Source: Nostoc sp. FACHB-280 (lineage in GTDB: Bacteria; Cyanobacteriota; Cyanobacteriia; Cyanobacteriales; Nostocaceae). From it: 64,000 bases of DNA. The notes below the pieces were generated by a model. That model was given only the letters and a program-made list of their open reading frames with translations, had not been told where the DNA came from and searched no databases. Position numbers and translations under genes: made by a program. Positions within the stretch are counted from its first letter, which is position 1; every line of letters starts with the position of its first letter. The stretch spans positions 1-64,000 of the forward strand of contig NZ_JACJSD010000022.1 in NCBI RefSeq assembly GCF_014697615.1, read 5' to 3'. Positions 45,868 to 54,486 of the stretch are shown piece after piece.

Positions 45868-46338
45868 TCAGATTTCATACATTTGTTTATGCCTAGCTAA
45901 AAGCTGAAGATATTTGGTATTTGTCTTCGCCTCTAGCCATTTAGCTTTAAAAATAGCGGCTGATTCTGCTTTTACTGGGTCTACTTCTAATGGTAATACT
46001 TCTTTGTTTGAACTTCCGCCGCCGGAAGTTTTTTTGTATTTTCTGCCGCTTTTATGATTAGCATAACGGCGAGAACGAGTATAACCCATTTGAATAAACT
46101 TCCGCGCCATATCTGCTCCCACAAAATCGTCTTGTTCGAGATAATGTAGAAACATCTCATAGATTTTTTCACTGGACTGTCTAGCAATTTCAGGTGTTTT
46201 GAACCGCCAATAAGGGAGAATTTCAGATTTATAAGGTTCAACCAAAAGTACACCCTGTTCGCCTTTACCAACGCGGTATAATTCAGGGTGTTGGCGAAAA
46301 TCAATTTTTTGGAAGTCTAAAGAATAATCAAAATCCAT
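45868..46338 (-). CDS. DUF4385 family protein, 156 aa
   Basis: A small soluble basic protein: DFQKIDFRQHPELYRVGKGEQGVLLVEPYKSEILPYWRF is the family signature, and MARKFIQMGYTRSRRYANHKSGRKY is a basic segment. Full length for DUF4385. The function is unknown. The ATG is at 46336-46338. A second long frame on the same strand overlaps it but has no family resemblance. Confidence 0.85.
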   Translation of the reverse strand: MDFDYSLDFQKIDFRQHPELYRVGKGEQGVLLVEPYKSEILPYWRFKTPEIARQSSEKIYEMFLHYLEQDDFVGADMARKFIQMGYTRSRRYANHKSGRKYKKTSGGGSSNKEVLPLEVDPVKAESAAIFKAKWLEAKTNTKYLQLLARHKQMYEI

Positions 46339-46421
46339 AATAATTTAAAGTAAACTCTGTTTAAGAGTTCAACTTCTACCCTAGTAAGGAAATTTATTCT
46401 GCCCTCTTATCTAGCTGTCGT

Positions 46422-46892
46422 ATGAAAAGTATCCTTGCGCCTGGACATTTGCGGAAAGTGCATCACATTGCTCTCAATGTCAAAGATATGCAAGCTTCCC
46501 GTCACTTTTACGGTAAGATTTTAGGCTTACATGAATTGACGGGTAAGCAAGTCCCCGCAACTTTAGTGGAACTTGTCGCTGAAGGGAAAGTTGCCAACTT
46601 TGTTACTCCCGATGGTGTAATTTTAGATTTATTTTGGACACCTGATCTCAATCCACCCCATCCAGACCCAGAACAGAGTTTTACAAGAGCCTATCATCTG
46701 GCGTTTGATATTGATCCGCGATTATTTGAGACGGCACTAGCAGTTTTAGAGGAGAATAAAGTAGCGATCGCACATGGGCCTGTTTCTCGTCCTACAGGTA
46801 AAGGTGTGTACTTTTATGATCCTGATGGATTTATGATTGAAATTCGTTGCGATCCTCAACCTGAACCAAAAGTACCGAGTGCTAATTACTAA
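46422..46892 (+). CDS. VOC family (glyoxalase/dioxygenase-like) protein, 156 aa
   Basis: Single vicinal-oxygen-chelate fold: HIALNVKDMQASRHFYGKILGL (first metal His), AYHLAFDIDPRLFETAL (second His) and GVYFYDPDGFMIEIRC (Glu). The metal-binding triad is complete. The reaction is not determinable; such proteins include glyoxalase-like and resistance enzymes. The ATG is at 46422. A small gene follows 33 bases downstream. Confidence 0.9.
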   Translation: MKSILAPGHLRKVHHIALNVKDMQASRHFYGKILGLHELTGKQVPATLVELVAEGKVANFVTPDGVILDLFWTPDLNPPHPDPEQSFTRAYHLAFDIDPRLFETALAVLEENKVAIAHGPVSRPTGKGVYFYDPDGFMIEIRCDPQPEPKVPSANY

Positions 46893-46925
46893 TTCAGTAT
46901 TTCAATAATTCCTTTTCATTTAACA

Positions 46926-47204
46926 ATGCAGATATTTCAAGTCATCGAAGCAGCACTCACAAAACCACCAATTCCCCACGAACCATACAAGCAATCACTC
47001 AAAGCTTGGGCGATGTATTGCTTGCGTGATAGAGGTTTCAAAGTTGTTTATGCTCAAAATGCTGATTTTGCCATTGAACCCAAAGGCGGAGATAAAATCT
47101 ATTTTAAAGTGACCAATAATGCCGATGATGTAGATAAGTCCTGCGCTTGGATAGTTTGGGATAGTGTCGCTAAAACCGCCAGCTTGATTCCACCATCATC
47201 TTGA
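46926..47204 (+). CDS. Small conserved hypothetical protein, 92 aa
   Basis: A soluble protein (MQIFQVIEAALTKPPIPHEP, then YKQSLKAWAMYCLRDRGFKVVYAQNADFAIEP and KIYFKVTNNA) with a small alpha/beta layout resembling a restriction-endonuclease-like core fold, though no catalytic motif is clear. It follows the VOC gene by 33 bases and is probably co-transcribed. I do not know the family. Confidence 0.7.
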   Translation: MQIFQVIEAALTKPPIPHEPYKQSLKAWAMYCLRDRGFKVVYAQNADFAIEPKGGDKIYFKVTNNADDVDKSCAWIVWDSVAKTASLIPPSS

Positions 47205-47345
47205 TGAGGTTGACAAGGGAACAGGGAACAGGGAAGTATTTTTCCACACCACTTGAAACCCATGATTCTCAAAGGGTTTAGTAAGGGTTTTTGTTCATTT
47301 AGGGATCTGCGGGTTAATAGGGTTGCAACTAGACGGGTTTCGACA

Positions 47346-47410
47346 CTTCGACAAGCTCAGTGCATCGCTTCGCTCAACCCTCGACCCTTGGGAGTTGAGC
47401 GAAGTCGAAA
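47346..47410. repeat. Dispersed repeat with CTTCGACAAGCTCAG and hairpin
   Basis: CTTCGACAAGCTCAG (47346-47360) is followed by the stem CTTCGCTCAAC (47368-47378) pairing with GTTGAGCGAAG (47394-47404). It lies between the small gene and the 3' end of treH, after a GGGAACA tandem (47217-47230). The motif recurs at 13287 and about 48986. Confidence 0.65.
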
Positions 47411-47446
47411 CTCGGTTTACTGGTACTTTATTTTCATGCAAGTCCC

Positions 47447-48961
47447 TTACACCCTTACACTCTCCCCATAACCCAAAGCTAGAAGTTCTAAAATTACGCC
47501 ATTAGTCCAACCGAAACCTATTTCATTGGAACTGTAACCAAAACAAATTTCATCAGAAACTTGAGCAGAACAACGCTCAACGTCATATTTTTCGACGAAG
47601 AAACCAAATCTAGTAAATTCTTTCATCGCCATAGCGAGGAATTTATCAGCAATATCTTGGCTTTCCGTATGATATCCATAGCGGCGCAGTCCCAGGACAG
47701 CAATTAATGTGAGGGGAGACCAGCCAAAAGGTGCGTCCCATTGATTTCCGGTGACATGAGAACTGGTAAAAATTCCCCCTGGCGCGGCGAATATTGGCAA
47801 ATTCTGCACAATTCTTGCGGCTTGTGTGGGTGAAGCAAGTCCTGTCCAGAGAGGATAAAAGGTGGTAGCAAATTCATAATGACGACGATCGCCACTATGA
47901 AAATTATAGTCTAGGTACAGTCCTGTTTCTTCATCCCACAAGTATTGATTGATACGCTCACGGCGAAGACTGGCGCGATCGCTCCATTGTTTTCGCAGGT
48001 CTGGATTACCTAAAATCTCGTGAATTTGCGCTAAGTCTTGCTCTATTTGATACAGCAAACAATTTAAACAAACAGGCGCATAGTGGATAATATCAACACT
48101 GAAGGGGCCAAAGCGGTTGGAAATATCAAATCCAGACTCACGCATAGAGCGATCGCCTTTGTAAAATAAGTCTGTGAGTTCGTCTTTTTCGCGGTCATAA
48201 TACAAATTCACATCATAATCATCAATCTCAAATTTTTGATAATACTCCTTGACACGTTCGTAGTGGCTGCGTCCGGCTTCATCCCGTTCCGAAAACAAAA
48301 CTTCGGGGGCTGGCCCTTCTCCTAAAGCAAAATATCGGGATAAACCTGTGGCGGGATTGAGATGTGGCGGTACTACCCAGTAGTAATAAAACTGTTCTAA
48401 TAAGGGCAAGGTTGATTTTAACCATGCTATGTCTTGGGTATGTTGAAACAACGCCAGCACCATCAAACTGAGGACAGGGGGTTGCGATCGCGTCAGCATA
48501 TAGGTACGGTTGGCATTAAGGATAGTGCCGTAATGCTGGACTTGATAAAGTAATTGATCAACTTGACTTTGAGCTAATTCCCATTCTTCATCCCGCAGTA
48601 AGCCCAGCAAAATAAAATAACTGTCCCAGCCATACATCTCGTTAAAACGTCCACCAGGAACGACATAAGCGCCGGGGAGATATAACAAGCCGTGTTCTTG
48701 AATATCTGCAACTTCGTTGGGTAAGGTGCGAATTTCGATTTGCTGCATTTCGGTTGCAGATAGCGATCGCTCTAACACAGACTTGACTGTATTACAGTCT
48801 TCTTGGGGAGATATGTAAATTAACCACGGGGTATTGGCTTGGTGTTCTAGTTTGGTGTCTTGGGCTGATTCTAGTAAGTGTTGATGGGAACGGGTGAGGG
48901 TTTTCCAGGTTTGTTTGATGTAGGTGCGGACTTGTGTTTGTGTGGTGAGTTGTATAGTCAT
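47447..48961 (-). CDS. treH: Trehalase (GH37 type), 504 aa
   Basis: Hydrolyses trehalose to two glucose. Both GH37 signatures are visible: PGGRFNEMYGWDSYF near residue 101 and QWDAPFGWSPLTL near 408. Further family blocks are LNANRTYMLTRSQPPVLSLM and GFVEKYDVE-like residues near the C-terminus (GYSSNEIGFGWTNGV). There is no signal peptide, so it is cytoplasmic. It is third in the minus-strand cluster treZ-treY-treH, known in Anabaena to govern trehalose level under dehydration. The gap to treY (144 bases) carries a dispersed repeat. The ATG is at 48959-48961. Confidence 0.94.
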   Translation of the reverse strand: MTIQLTTQTQVRTYIKQTWKTLTRSHQHLLESAQDTKLEHQANTPWLIYISPQEDCNTVKSVLERSLSATEMQQIEIRTLPNEVADIQEHGLLYLPGAYVVPGGRFNEMYGWDSYFILLGLLRDEEWELAQSQVDQLLYQVQHYGTILNANRTYMLTRSQPPVLSLMVLALFQHTQDIAWLKSTLPLLEQFYYYWVVPPHLNPATGLSRYFALGEGPAPEVLFSERDEAGRSHYERVKEYYQKFEIDDYDVNLYYDREKDELTDLFYKGDRSMRESGFDISNRFGPFSVDIIHYAPVCLNCLLYQIEQDLAQIHEILGNPDLRKQWSDRASLRRERINQYLWDEETGLYLDYNFHSGDRRHYEFATTFYPLWTGLASPTQAARIVQNLPIFAAPGGIFTSSHVTGNQWDAPFGWSPLTLIAVLGLRRYGYHTESQDIADKFLAMAMKEFTRFGFFVEKYDVERCSAQVSDEICFGYSSNEIGFGWTNGVILELLALGYGESVRV

Positions 48962-48970
48962 ATTTATTTC

Positions 48971-49020
48971 ACGCAGAGACGCATACTTCGACTTCGCTCA
49001 GTAACCAGAGGCGCGGAGAG
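48971..49020. repeat. Dispersed CGCAGAG/TTCGACTTCGCTCAG repeat between treY and treH
   Basis: ACGCAGAGACGCATACTTCG is followed by ACTTCGCTCAGTAACCAGAG and GCGCGGAGAG. It combines two repeat motifs seen elsewhere (CGCAGAG and the CTTCGAC...CTCAG core) and lies immediately upstream of the treH start. Confidence 0.6.
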
Positions 49021-49105
49021 GAATTAAGAGGGATTTTATTTGTATATTTAGAGATTGCTTTAACCTCTTGTGGGGTGGGCATCTTGCCCGCCACTGTTTT
49101 ATTAA

Positions 49106-51874
49106 TCACTCAGTAATTAGTAAGGCTACGGGGAAGTGGGAGAGGGTTTGGGAGATGGGGAGAGTGTCTCCAGGTTGTAGGGTTTGGTGGGTGAGGAGGT
49201 TTTGCCAAGTTTTGGCGGGGAGTTTTAGGTGTGTATCTTGCCATACTGACTCGCCTAGTGGGGGTTGTCCGGGTGGGGTGAGGCTGGTGAGGAAGCGGGG
49301 GACAATGGCGATCGCGGTTTGCTTGCCGTGTTGGCGGGCAAAGGCGATGATATGGTTGGCGTGAGTTCCGTGGACTTCTAGTGGTTGGTATTCGCCGTTT
49401 TGGAATAAGGAGAGATATTTTGTTCTGGCTTTGAGTGCTTGCAGTGTTAAAAACAGTTTGATTCTACCGTCGGTTTTCTGAGTTAGTAGTTCGGGAATGC
49501 AGTCGAGAATATCTGTTTTGATTTGTGCTTGGATGGTACTCAAATAACTACGTCGCAATTCAAAATCTACGGGACGGCGGTTATCGGGATCAACTAAGCT
49601 GAAATCCCACAGTTCTGTTCCTTGGTAGAAGTCGGGAACTCCAGGTGCAGTAATTTTAAGAAGGGTTTGAGAAAGAGAATTAAATATGCCATATTCGGCA
49701 ATTTTTTCTTGAAAGGGACGGAACTTATCTAAAAATTCCCGTGATAAGTTGGGGTCTAGTATTTTCTGTACAAAGGTTGTACAAGCTGCTTCGTATTCGT
49801 TATCGGGGCGTAACCATGCGGTGTGAACTTTCGCTTCCCGGATGGCTTTAATCATGTATTCTTGCACTCGTTCCACGAAGGAGGCTTGTTCATGTTCTGC
49901 AAAGGGAAATGCGCCAACTAGGGTTTGATAGAGGAAGTATTCATCGTTGCGATCGACTAAGCTACGATGTGATTGATTAAGTTCACTCCAATGATTTACT
50001 TGTTGTTCCCATTCTTGAGGAATTTCTGACAACACATTTAACCTCGCTCTCACATCTTCGCCGCGCTTGGTATCATGGGTGGCGGTGGCGTTCATGGTAT
50101 GCGGCCAGTTTGCTTGGTGCTGGTGGTTAAAGTTATGAAATTGCTCAATATTAATTCCAAAATGGCTGGGGTTTCCGCCGACTTCATTCAGTGAAATTAG
50201 ACGGTTGTAAACATATAAAGTAGTATCTTCTACACCTTTAGCCATGAGTGGCCCAGTATATTGCTGCATTCGCAAAACAAAATAAATCCACTGTTCTTTT
50301 TCTGTTTGGCTGAGAGATTCATCAAACTGCAACAGCAAGACTTTTTCTAAAAAGTTCATTTCATGTTGCAACAGAGGTACTTGTTTTCTCGCTGTGTTAA
50401 TTACTTGTTGAATGCAGGCTTTATCTGTGTCGGAAATTGCATCGGGAGTAATATAAGTACGGTAGATGGGGAATAATGTCAGAAGTTCTGCGATCGCTCG
50501 TTTCAAACCATTCAATGTAAAATCATTGCCATAGCGATATTTGCTGGCAATATTCTTCAGCAAACTAGCTAAATTATCCACATCACCCGCTAAATTCTTT
50601 TCTAATATGAGATGCTTTTTCTCTTTAACCAGTGATGGATAATTGACCCTTGCACCGATAAATGAATGGTAAATTTTATTAAATACAGCTTGATTTTGTG
50701 CTTGACAAAATACACCATTGACATAATTCAAAAAGTCATATCCCGAAGTACCTTGAATCTGCCAATTATTTGGTAAACCTTCTGTAAGTTCTAAAATCTT
50801 TTCCACTGTAATATAAACATCACCCATTTTTTCGCGCAGTCTTTCTAAATACTGCGTTGGGTTATATAGTCCATCAATATGATCAATTCTTAAGCCAGTA
50901 AATACACCGTCCTCTACCAGCTTATGAATCAAACTATGAGTGTTGTTAAACACGCGCATTTCTTCAACTTTCACTGAGATGAGTTCATTAACAGTAAAGA
51001 AACGGCGATAGTTCATTTCCTCTGCGCCAACTTTCCAGAAGGCGAGACGATAAAACTGGTCGTTGAGTAAGTCATCGAGTAAGTTAAAACTTTCCGAATT
51101 ACCAGGTTCACCATTAAAACTTTTTAGGTTTTCGTCAATGAATTCCCGGATATCACCATTAGTGCTGTAGAGTTCCCAAATCAAACCTTTGATAAAAGCA
51201 ATTTGGTCTTGACGCTGTTTACCAGTAACTTCCGAAGGTACACTTTTGAGAACGTAGAGAACGCCTAAAAGTTTAATAAATTCAGGATGATTTCTCCCCA
51301 GTGTGCGGGTGAGTTTACCAAGATTGTAAGTCAGAAATTTGCTATAAGACTCTAACCGCAATGGTAATTTTAAGCTGTAATAGTTAACAGTTAAACCATT
51401 CTGCTCATATTGAATTTGAATATCTCCCTTTTCTAAAGCTTCACCATAAAAATCTCCTAATAGTGGTGCAAGAATGCGCTCTTGGCTATTAGCAAAAGGC
51501 GAGTTCCAACAAACATCAAAATAATCGGTATAACTCGAATCTACACCATGTTCTAACACATCCATTAAGTAGGGATTTTCGCTACTATAAGCCATGTGAT
51601 TCGGCACAATATCTTGTAGCCAACCCATCCCCAAAGCTTGTAATTCTGCCACTAAAGCTGCAAAATCGTCCGTAGTTCCCAATTGCGGATTTAACTGTGC
51701 AGCATCCACCACATCATAACCATGTGTACTCCCAGTTCTCGCCTTAAAAATTGGCGAAGCATACAAATCAGAAATGCCTAAATCTGATAAATAAGATGCG
51801 ATCGCTCTAGCATCCTCAAAGCCAAACTGGGGTGTAAACTGAATTCTATAAGTTACTTTTGGGATTCGCATCAT
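49106..51874 (-). CDS. treY: Malto-oligosyltrehalose synthase, 922 aa
   Basis: GH13 enzyme that isomerises the reducing-end glucose of maltooligosaccharides to a trehalose unit. Typical blocks: RIPKVTYRIQFTPQFGFEDA at the start, SDLYASPIFKARTGSTHGYDVVD, QDIVPNHMAYSSENPY, GLRIDHIDGLYNP with the catalytic Asp, YITVEKILELTEGLP-type Glu block, and TMNATATHDTKRGEDVRARL. The length suits the family. The ATG at 51872-51874 (or the next codon) is preferred; the frame stays open to 51949 but that part is encoded by a dispersed repeat. treZ lies 321 bases upstream across nested MITEs, treH downstream. Confidence 0.95.
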   Translation of the reverse strand: MMRIPKVTYRIQFTPQFGFEDARAIASYLSDLGISDLYASPIFKARTGSTHGYDVVDAAQLNPQLGTTDDFAALVAELQALGMGWLQDIVPNHMAYSSENPYLMDVLEHGVDSSYTDYFDVCWNSPFANSQERILAPLLGDFYGEALEKGDIQIQYEQNGLTVNYYSLKLPLRLESYSKFLTYNLGKLTRTLGRNHPEFIKLLGVLYVLKSVPSEVTGKQRQDQIAFIKGLIWELYSTNGDIREFIDENLKSFNGEPGNSESFNLLDDLLNDQFYRLAFWKVGAEEMNYRRFFTVNELISVKVEEMRVFNNTHSLIHKLVEDGVFTGLRIDHIDGLYNPTQYLERLREKMGDVYITVEKILELTEGLPNNWQIQGTSGYDFLNYVNGVFCQAQNQAVFNKIYHSFIGARVNYPSLVKEKKHLILEKNLAGDVDNLASLLKNIASKYRYGNDFTLNGLKRAIAELLTLFPIYRTYITPDAISDTDKACIQQVINTARKQVPLLQHEMNFLEKVLLLQFDESLSQTEKEQWIYFVLRMQQYTGPLMAKGVEDTTLYVYNRLISLNEVGGNPSHFGINIEQFHNFNHQHQANWPHTMNATATHDTKRGEDVRARLNVLSEIPQEWEQQVNHWSELNQSHRSLVDRNDEYFLYQTLVGAFPFAEHEQASFVERVQEYMIKAIREAKVHTAWLRPDNEYEAACTTFVQKILDPNLSREFLDKFRPFQEKIAEYGIFNSLSQTLLKITAPGVPDFYQGTELWDFSLVDPDNRRPVDFELRRSYLSTIQAQIKTDILDCIPELLTQKTDGRIKLFLTLQALKARTKYLSLFQNGEYQPLEVHGTHANHIIAFARQHGKQTAIAIVPRFLTSLTPPGQPPLGESVWQDTHLKLPAKTWQNLLTHQTLQPGDTLPISQTLSHFPVALLITE

Positions 51875-51963
51875 ATTTTTACTTGATATAAATAGGTTGA
51901 AAAAGAGGTTCAGGGGAAAACACTCTGCGCCCCTCCGCGTTGACTTCACGTAACTCTGCGTTA

Positions 51964-52211
51964 TAGTAGTCCTAAATCATTTGTAAAATTTCTATATCTT
52001 TTAGGACTTACGCAAAATATCTCTCAAACTCTCATTTCTCCGTGAACTCTGCGCCTCTGTGGTACCCTGCGGGAAGCCGCTTGCGCGTCTACGATTTTCC
52101 GTAGCTTGTGCGTAAGTCCTGTCTTTTTCTTCTTTCTTCCCTTTGCGTCCTTGGCGTTCTTGGCGGTTCGTTTCCATATCTATGTTTTTCACAACTCAGA
52201 TAGGATTGCTA
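51964..52211. repeat. MITE-like element, family B, interrupted copy
   Basis: The left end TAGTAGTCCTAAATC (51964-51978) differs at two of 15 bases from the copy at 858, and the right end TTTTTCACAACTCAGATAGG ... ATTGCTA (to 52211) is identical to it. Removing the family A insert (52003-52120) leaves 130 bases, close to the 121 of the other copy. The right end overlaps the treZ stop codon and last three codons. Confidence 0.75.
52003..52120. repeat. MITE-like element, family A, inserted in family B copy
   Basis: Perfect ends AGGACTTACGCA (52003-52014) and TGCGTAAGTCCT (52109-52120) bound a 118-base element. The interior (CTCTGCGCCTCTGTGG, CGTAGCTTG) differs from copies 8670 and 12144, so the ends are shared by at least two interior types. 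It lies in the treZ-treY intergenic region. Confidence 0.75.
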
Positions 52212-54019
52212 TACAAAACTAAACTCATAGCCGCCAACACAACCTCCTCCCCCACAGAAAGTTTGTCAGGCGCTTGATAACCTGAGTCTAATAACTTCCG
52301 CGCACTTTGCTGAATTGGTAAACTCACCGCCACCGATGACGAATTAAAATTCATCGCAAATACCACCTCACCCGACTCGCACCAACGCCGGACAACAACT
52401 AATTTTTTCTCTTCATCACTAGTTGCTGCAATACTGTCGCGGTCATAATTCAATAACGCAGGATGAGTTTGGCGTAAATGAATTAACTGACGATACCAAT
52501 TCCATAAAACCTTGTGTTTTCCTTGGTGACGCAATTCCCAGTTAAGTTTACACCGCAGAAATGTCTGTGCAGATTCGGGATCTGGTGGATCTTCCGCATA
52601 GTGGAACGCCTCAAACTCTTGCTTACGTCCAGCACGCACAGCTTGAATCAACTCAGGGTCAGAGTGACTGACAAAATAGATGAAGGGTGCAGTTTCGCCA
52701 TATTCTTCACCCATGAATAGTAACGGTAAGTAAGGTGATAACAATACAGCACCAGCCGCTAATTTCAAACCTGCAAAGGAAATTCGCTCAGATAAGCGTT
52801 CCCCCTTCATTTGATTACCAATTTGATCGTGATTTTGAATACAAACTGAAAACTGAGATAATGGGCGATCGCGGCAAGATATCCCATGAAAACGCTTACG
52901 GTGGGGTGCATATCGCCAATCATAGACAAAAGTATCTTGGTAAGCTTTAGCTAAATCGGCACACTTACCGAAATCTTGATAATACCCTTGGCGATCGCCT
53001 GTTAACAATGTATGCAATGCGTGGTGGAAATCATCACTCCACTGTGCATCAATTCCATATCCTCCCAATTCTGGCGGACGTACAATTTGCGGGTTATTCA
53101 AGTCACTTTCTGCAATTAAATAACGTTTCCATGTCCCCCCTTGGCAAAAGTTATGCACAACTTCCGCCAATTCCCATAAAACATGCTTTGCACCCAAATC
53201 ATAAATTGCTTGAATTGCATCCAGCCGCAAAGCATCTATATGAAAGTCTCCCAACCAATACAGCGCATTTTGAATAAAATAATTTCGCACACCTTGGCTA
53301 TAAGAATCATCGAAATTCATCGCGTTGCCCCAAGGTGTCTTATAAGTTTTAGTAAAATAGGGCGCAAATTGACCCATATAATTACCTTCTGGGCCAAAGT
53401 GGTTATAAACCACATCCAGCACTACAGCAATGCCATTTTCGTGACAAGCATTCACAAACCGTTTGAAATCGGCTGGACTACCGTAGGAATTTTGTACCGC
53501 ATACAGGTAAACGCCATCATATCCCCAGTTACGATATGCCAAATCAGGCTGAATATGATCATCGCCCGGAAATTGGGCAATGGGCATAATTTCAATCGCG
53601 TTAATTCCTAACTCCCGCAGTTCTGGTAAACGGGGAATAATTGCAGCAAAGGTTCCTTCTGGGGTGAATGTCCCGACATGAAGTTCATAAAAAATCATCG
53701 ATTCTAAGGGAATACCCGTCCAGGTTGTATCTGTCCAATCAAAATGATGATCTACAACTTGAGAAGCACCGTGAACTCCTTGGGGTTGAAACTGCGAAGC
53801 TGGGTCAGCAAAAGCTTCTTGCTCATTTAATTTATATCGATACAGTGTACCTGGATACACATCATTGATTTTTACTTGCCAGTATCCTTCTGCTTGCGGT
53901 TTTAGCGGAATTAACTGCGGTTCTGGCGTTAAAATCTCTATCTCAACACTGTTTAATGTGGGAGACCAAACAGTAAACTCACACTCGCCGTTACCTAAGT
54001 AGTGAGCGCCAATTTTCAC
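52196..54019 (-). CDS. treZ: Malto-oligosyltrehalose trehalohydrolase, 607 aa
   Basis: GH13 enzyme releasing trehalose from the product of TreY. An N-terminal CBM48-like domain (KIGAHYLGNGECEFTVWSP) precedes the barrel: YELHVGTFTPEGTF, VVLDVVYNHFGPEGNY, HIDALRLDAIQAI (nucleophile about Asp267), YLIAESDLN (acid/base about Glu304) and IQNHDQIGN. The start is GTG at 54017-54019 with GGAGG seven bases upstream; the frame is open to a TTG at 54064 but lacks a site. The final residues Asn-Pro-Ile and the TGA stop fall in the end of a family B MITE. First gene of the treZYH cluster. Confidence 0.94.
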   Translation of the reverse strand: MKIGAHYLGNGECEFTVWSPTLNSVEIEILTPEPQLIPLKPQAEGYWQVKINDVYPGTLYRYKLNEQEAFADPASQFQPQGVHGASQVVDHHFDWTDTTWTGIPLESMIFYELHVGTFTPEGTFAAIIPRLPELRELGINAIEIMPIAQFPGDDHIQPDLAYRNWGYDGVYLYAVQNSYGSPADFKRFVNACHENGIAVVLDVVYNHFGPEGNYMGQFAPYFTKTYKTPWGNAMNFDDSYSQGVRNYFIQNALYWLGDFHIDALRLDAIQAIYDLGAKHVLWELAEVVHNFCQGGTWKRYLIAESDLNNPQIVRPPELGGYGIDAQWSDDFHHALHTLLTGDRQGYYQDFGKCADLAKAYQDTFVYDWRYAPHRKRFHGISCRDRPLSQFSVCIQNHDQIGNQMKGERLSERISFAGLKLAAGAVLLSPYLPLLFMGEEYGETAPFIYFVSHSDPELIQAVRAGRKQEFEAFHYAEDPPDPESAQTFLRCKLNWELRHQGKHKVLWNWYRQLIHLRQTHPALLNYDRDSIAATSDEEKKLVVVRRWCESGEVVFAMNFNSSSVAVSLPIQQSARKLLDSGYQAPDKLSVGEEVVLAAMSLVLYSNPI

Positions 54020-54332
54020 ACAGCATCCTCCGCTTAAATGATGTTCTGGATAAGTGTTTGACAACTGTAAATGTCATCAAGTCAACATTTTTCAGTTATC
54101 TGCCAGATAGCATCATGGTATTTTTCTCAGTTATTCCACCAGTGCCAAAAGATATATTTGGTAGTAAGCATTTGGAAATAAAAAGACCAGCCTCCCACAG
54201 CTGGTCTATTAAATGTTTTTCGCGTTGTCTTCTCAATAGAGTTAAAACCCGATTGCGCGTTCCCAAAATGCAACGGGCAACTTTTCTTAACAATATTGTA
54301 ACAGCCAACACAGTTTTTTCTTAAAAATTCAC
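54020..54332 (-). ncRNA. Possible structured leader or small RNA upstream of treZ
   Basis: On the minus strand this region has a hairpin CCCGTTGC/GCAATCGGG (54277-54248, one bulge) followed by a strong stem AGACCAGC/GCTGGTCT (54207-54184) with a T-rich tail (TTTTTATTT). The second looks like an intrinsic terminator about 165 bases before the treZ start. Either a small RNA begins downstream of the rqcH terminator and ends here, or this is an attenuator in the treZ leader. I recognise no known RNA family. Confidence 0.35.
54184..54207 (-). terminator. Terminator-like hairpin upstream of treZ
   Basis: Read on the minus strand, AGACCAGC pairs with GCTGGTCT around an 8-base loop and is followed by TTTTATTT. 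Its place before treZ rather than directly after rqcH is unusual, because rqcH already has a terminator at 54333-54364. Confidence 0.75.
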
Positions 54333-54364
54333 TAAAAAAAGATAAAGCCCGTTCAGATGGGCTT
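54333..54364 (-). terminator. Terminator of rqcH
   Basis: On the minus strand AAGCCC pairs with GGGCTT around an 8-base loop and is followed by TATCTTTTTTT. It lies about 120 bases after the rqcH stop, beyond tandem repeats. Confidence 0.8.
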
Positions 54365-54411
54365 CCATCTTTGAGAATATTTCAACTAACCCGGAAGGTA
54401 GAGGGGATTTA

Positions 54412-54481
54412 GGGGACAAGGGGGACAAGGGAGACAAGGGAGAAGAATAGCAATTGATAACTTCTGCCTTCTGCCTCCTGC
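54412..54481. repeat. Nonamer and heptamer tandem repeats after rqcH
   Basis: GGGGACAAG, GGGGACAAG and GGAGACAAG (54412-54438) are tandem nonamers. CTTCTGC, CTTCTGC and CTCCTGC (54461-54481) are tandem heptamers identical to those at 44701. All lie in the 3' flank of rqcH. Confidence 0.8.
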
Positions 54482-54486
54482 CTCAT

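Noticed and set aside
45987-46304. Second minus-strand frame of 105 codons overlapping the DUF4385 gene
   Set aside because: Same strand but different frame; DUF4385 sequence features are only in the annotated frame.
52001-52192. 63-codon frame on the minus strand inside the nested MITEs
   Set aside because: It is read from repeat DNA and the charged, low-complexity product is an artefact of the repeats.
53183-53611. 142-codon plus-strand frame within treZ
   Set aside because: Antisense shadow of a well-supported GH13 enzyme gene.
54058-54324. Overlapping frames of 88 (+) and 71 (-) codons upstream of treZ
   Set aside because: Neither has a ribosome site or family resemblance, and the region is better explained by RNA hairpins and the treZ leader.
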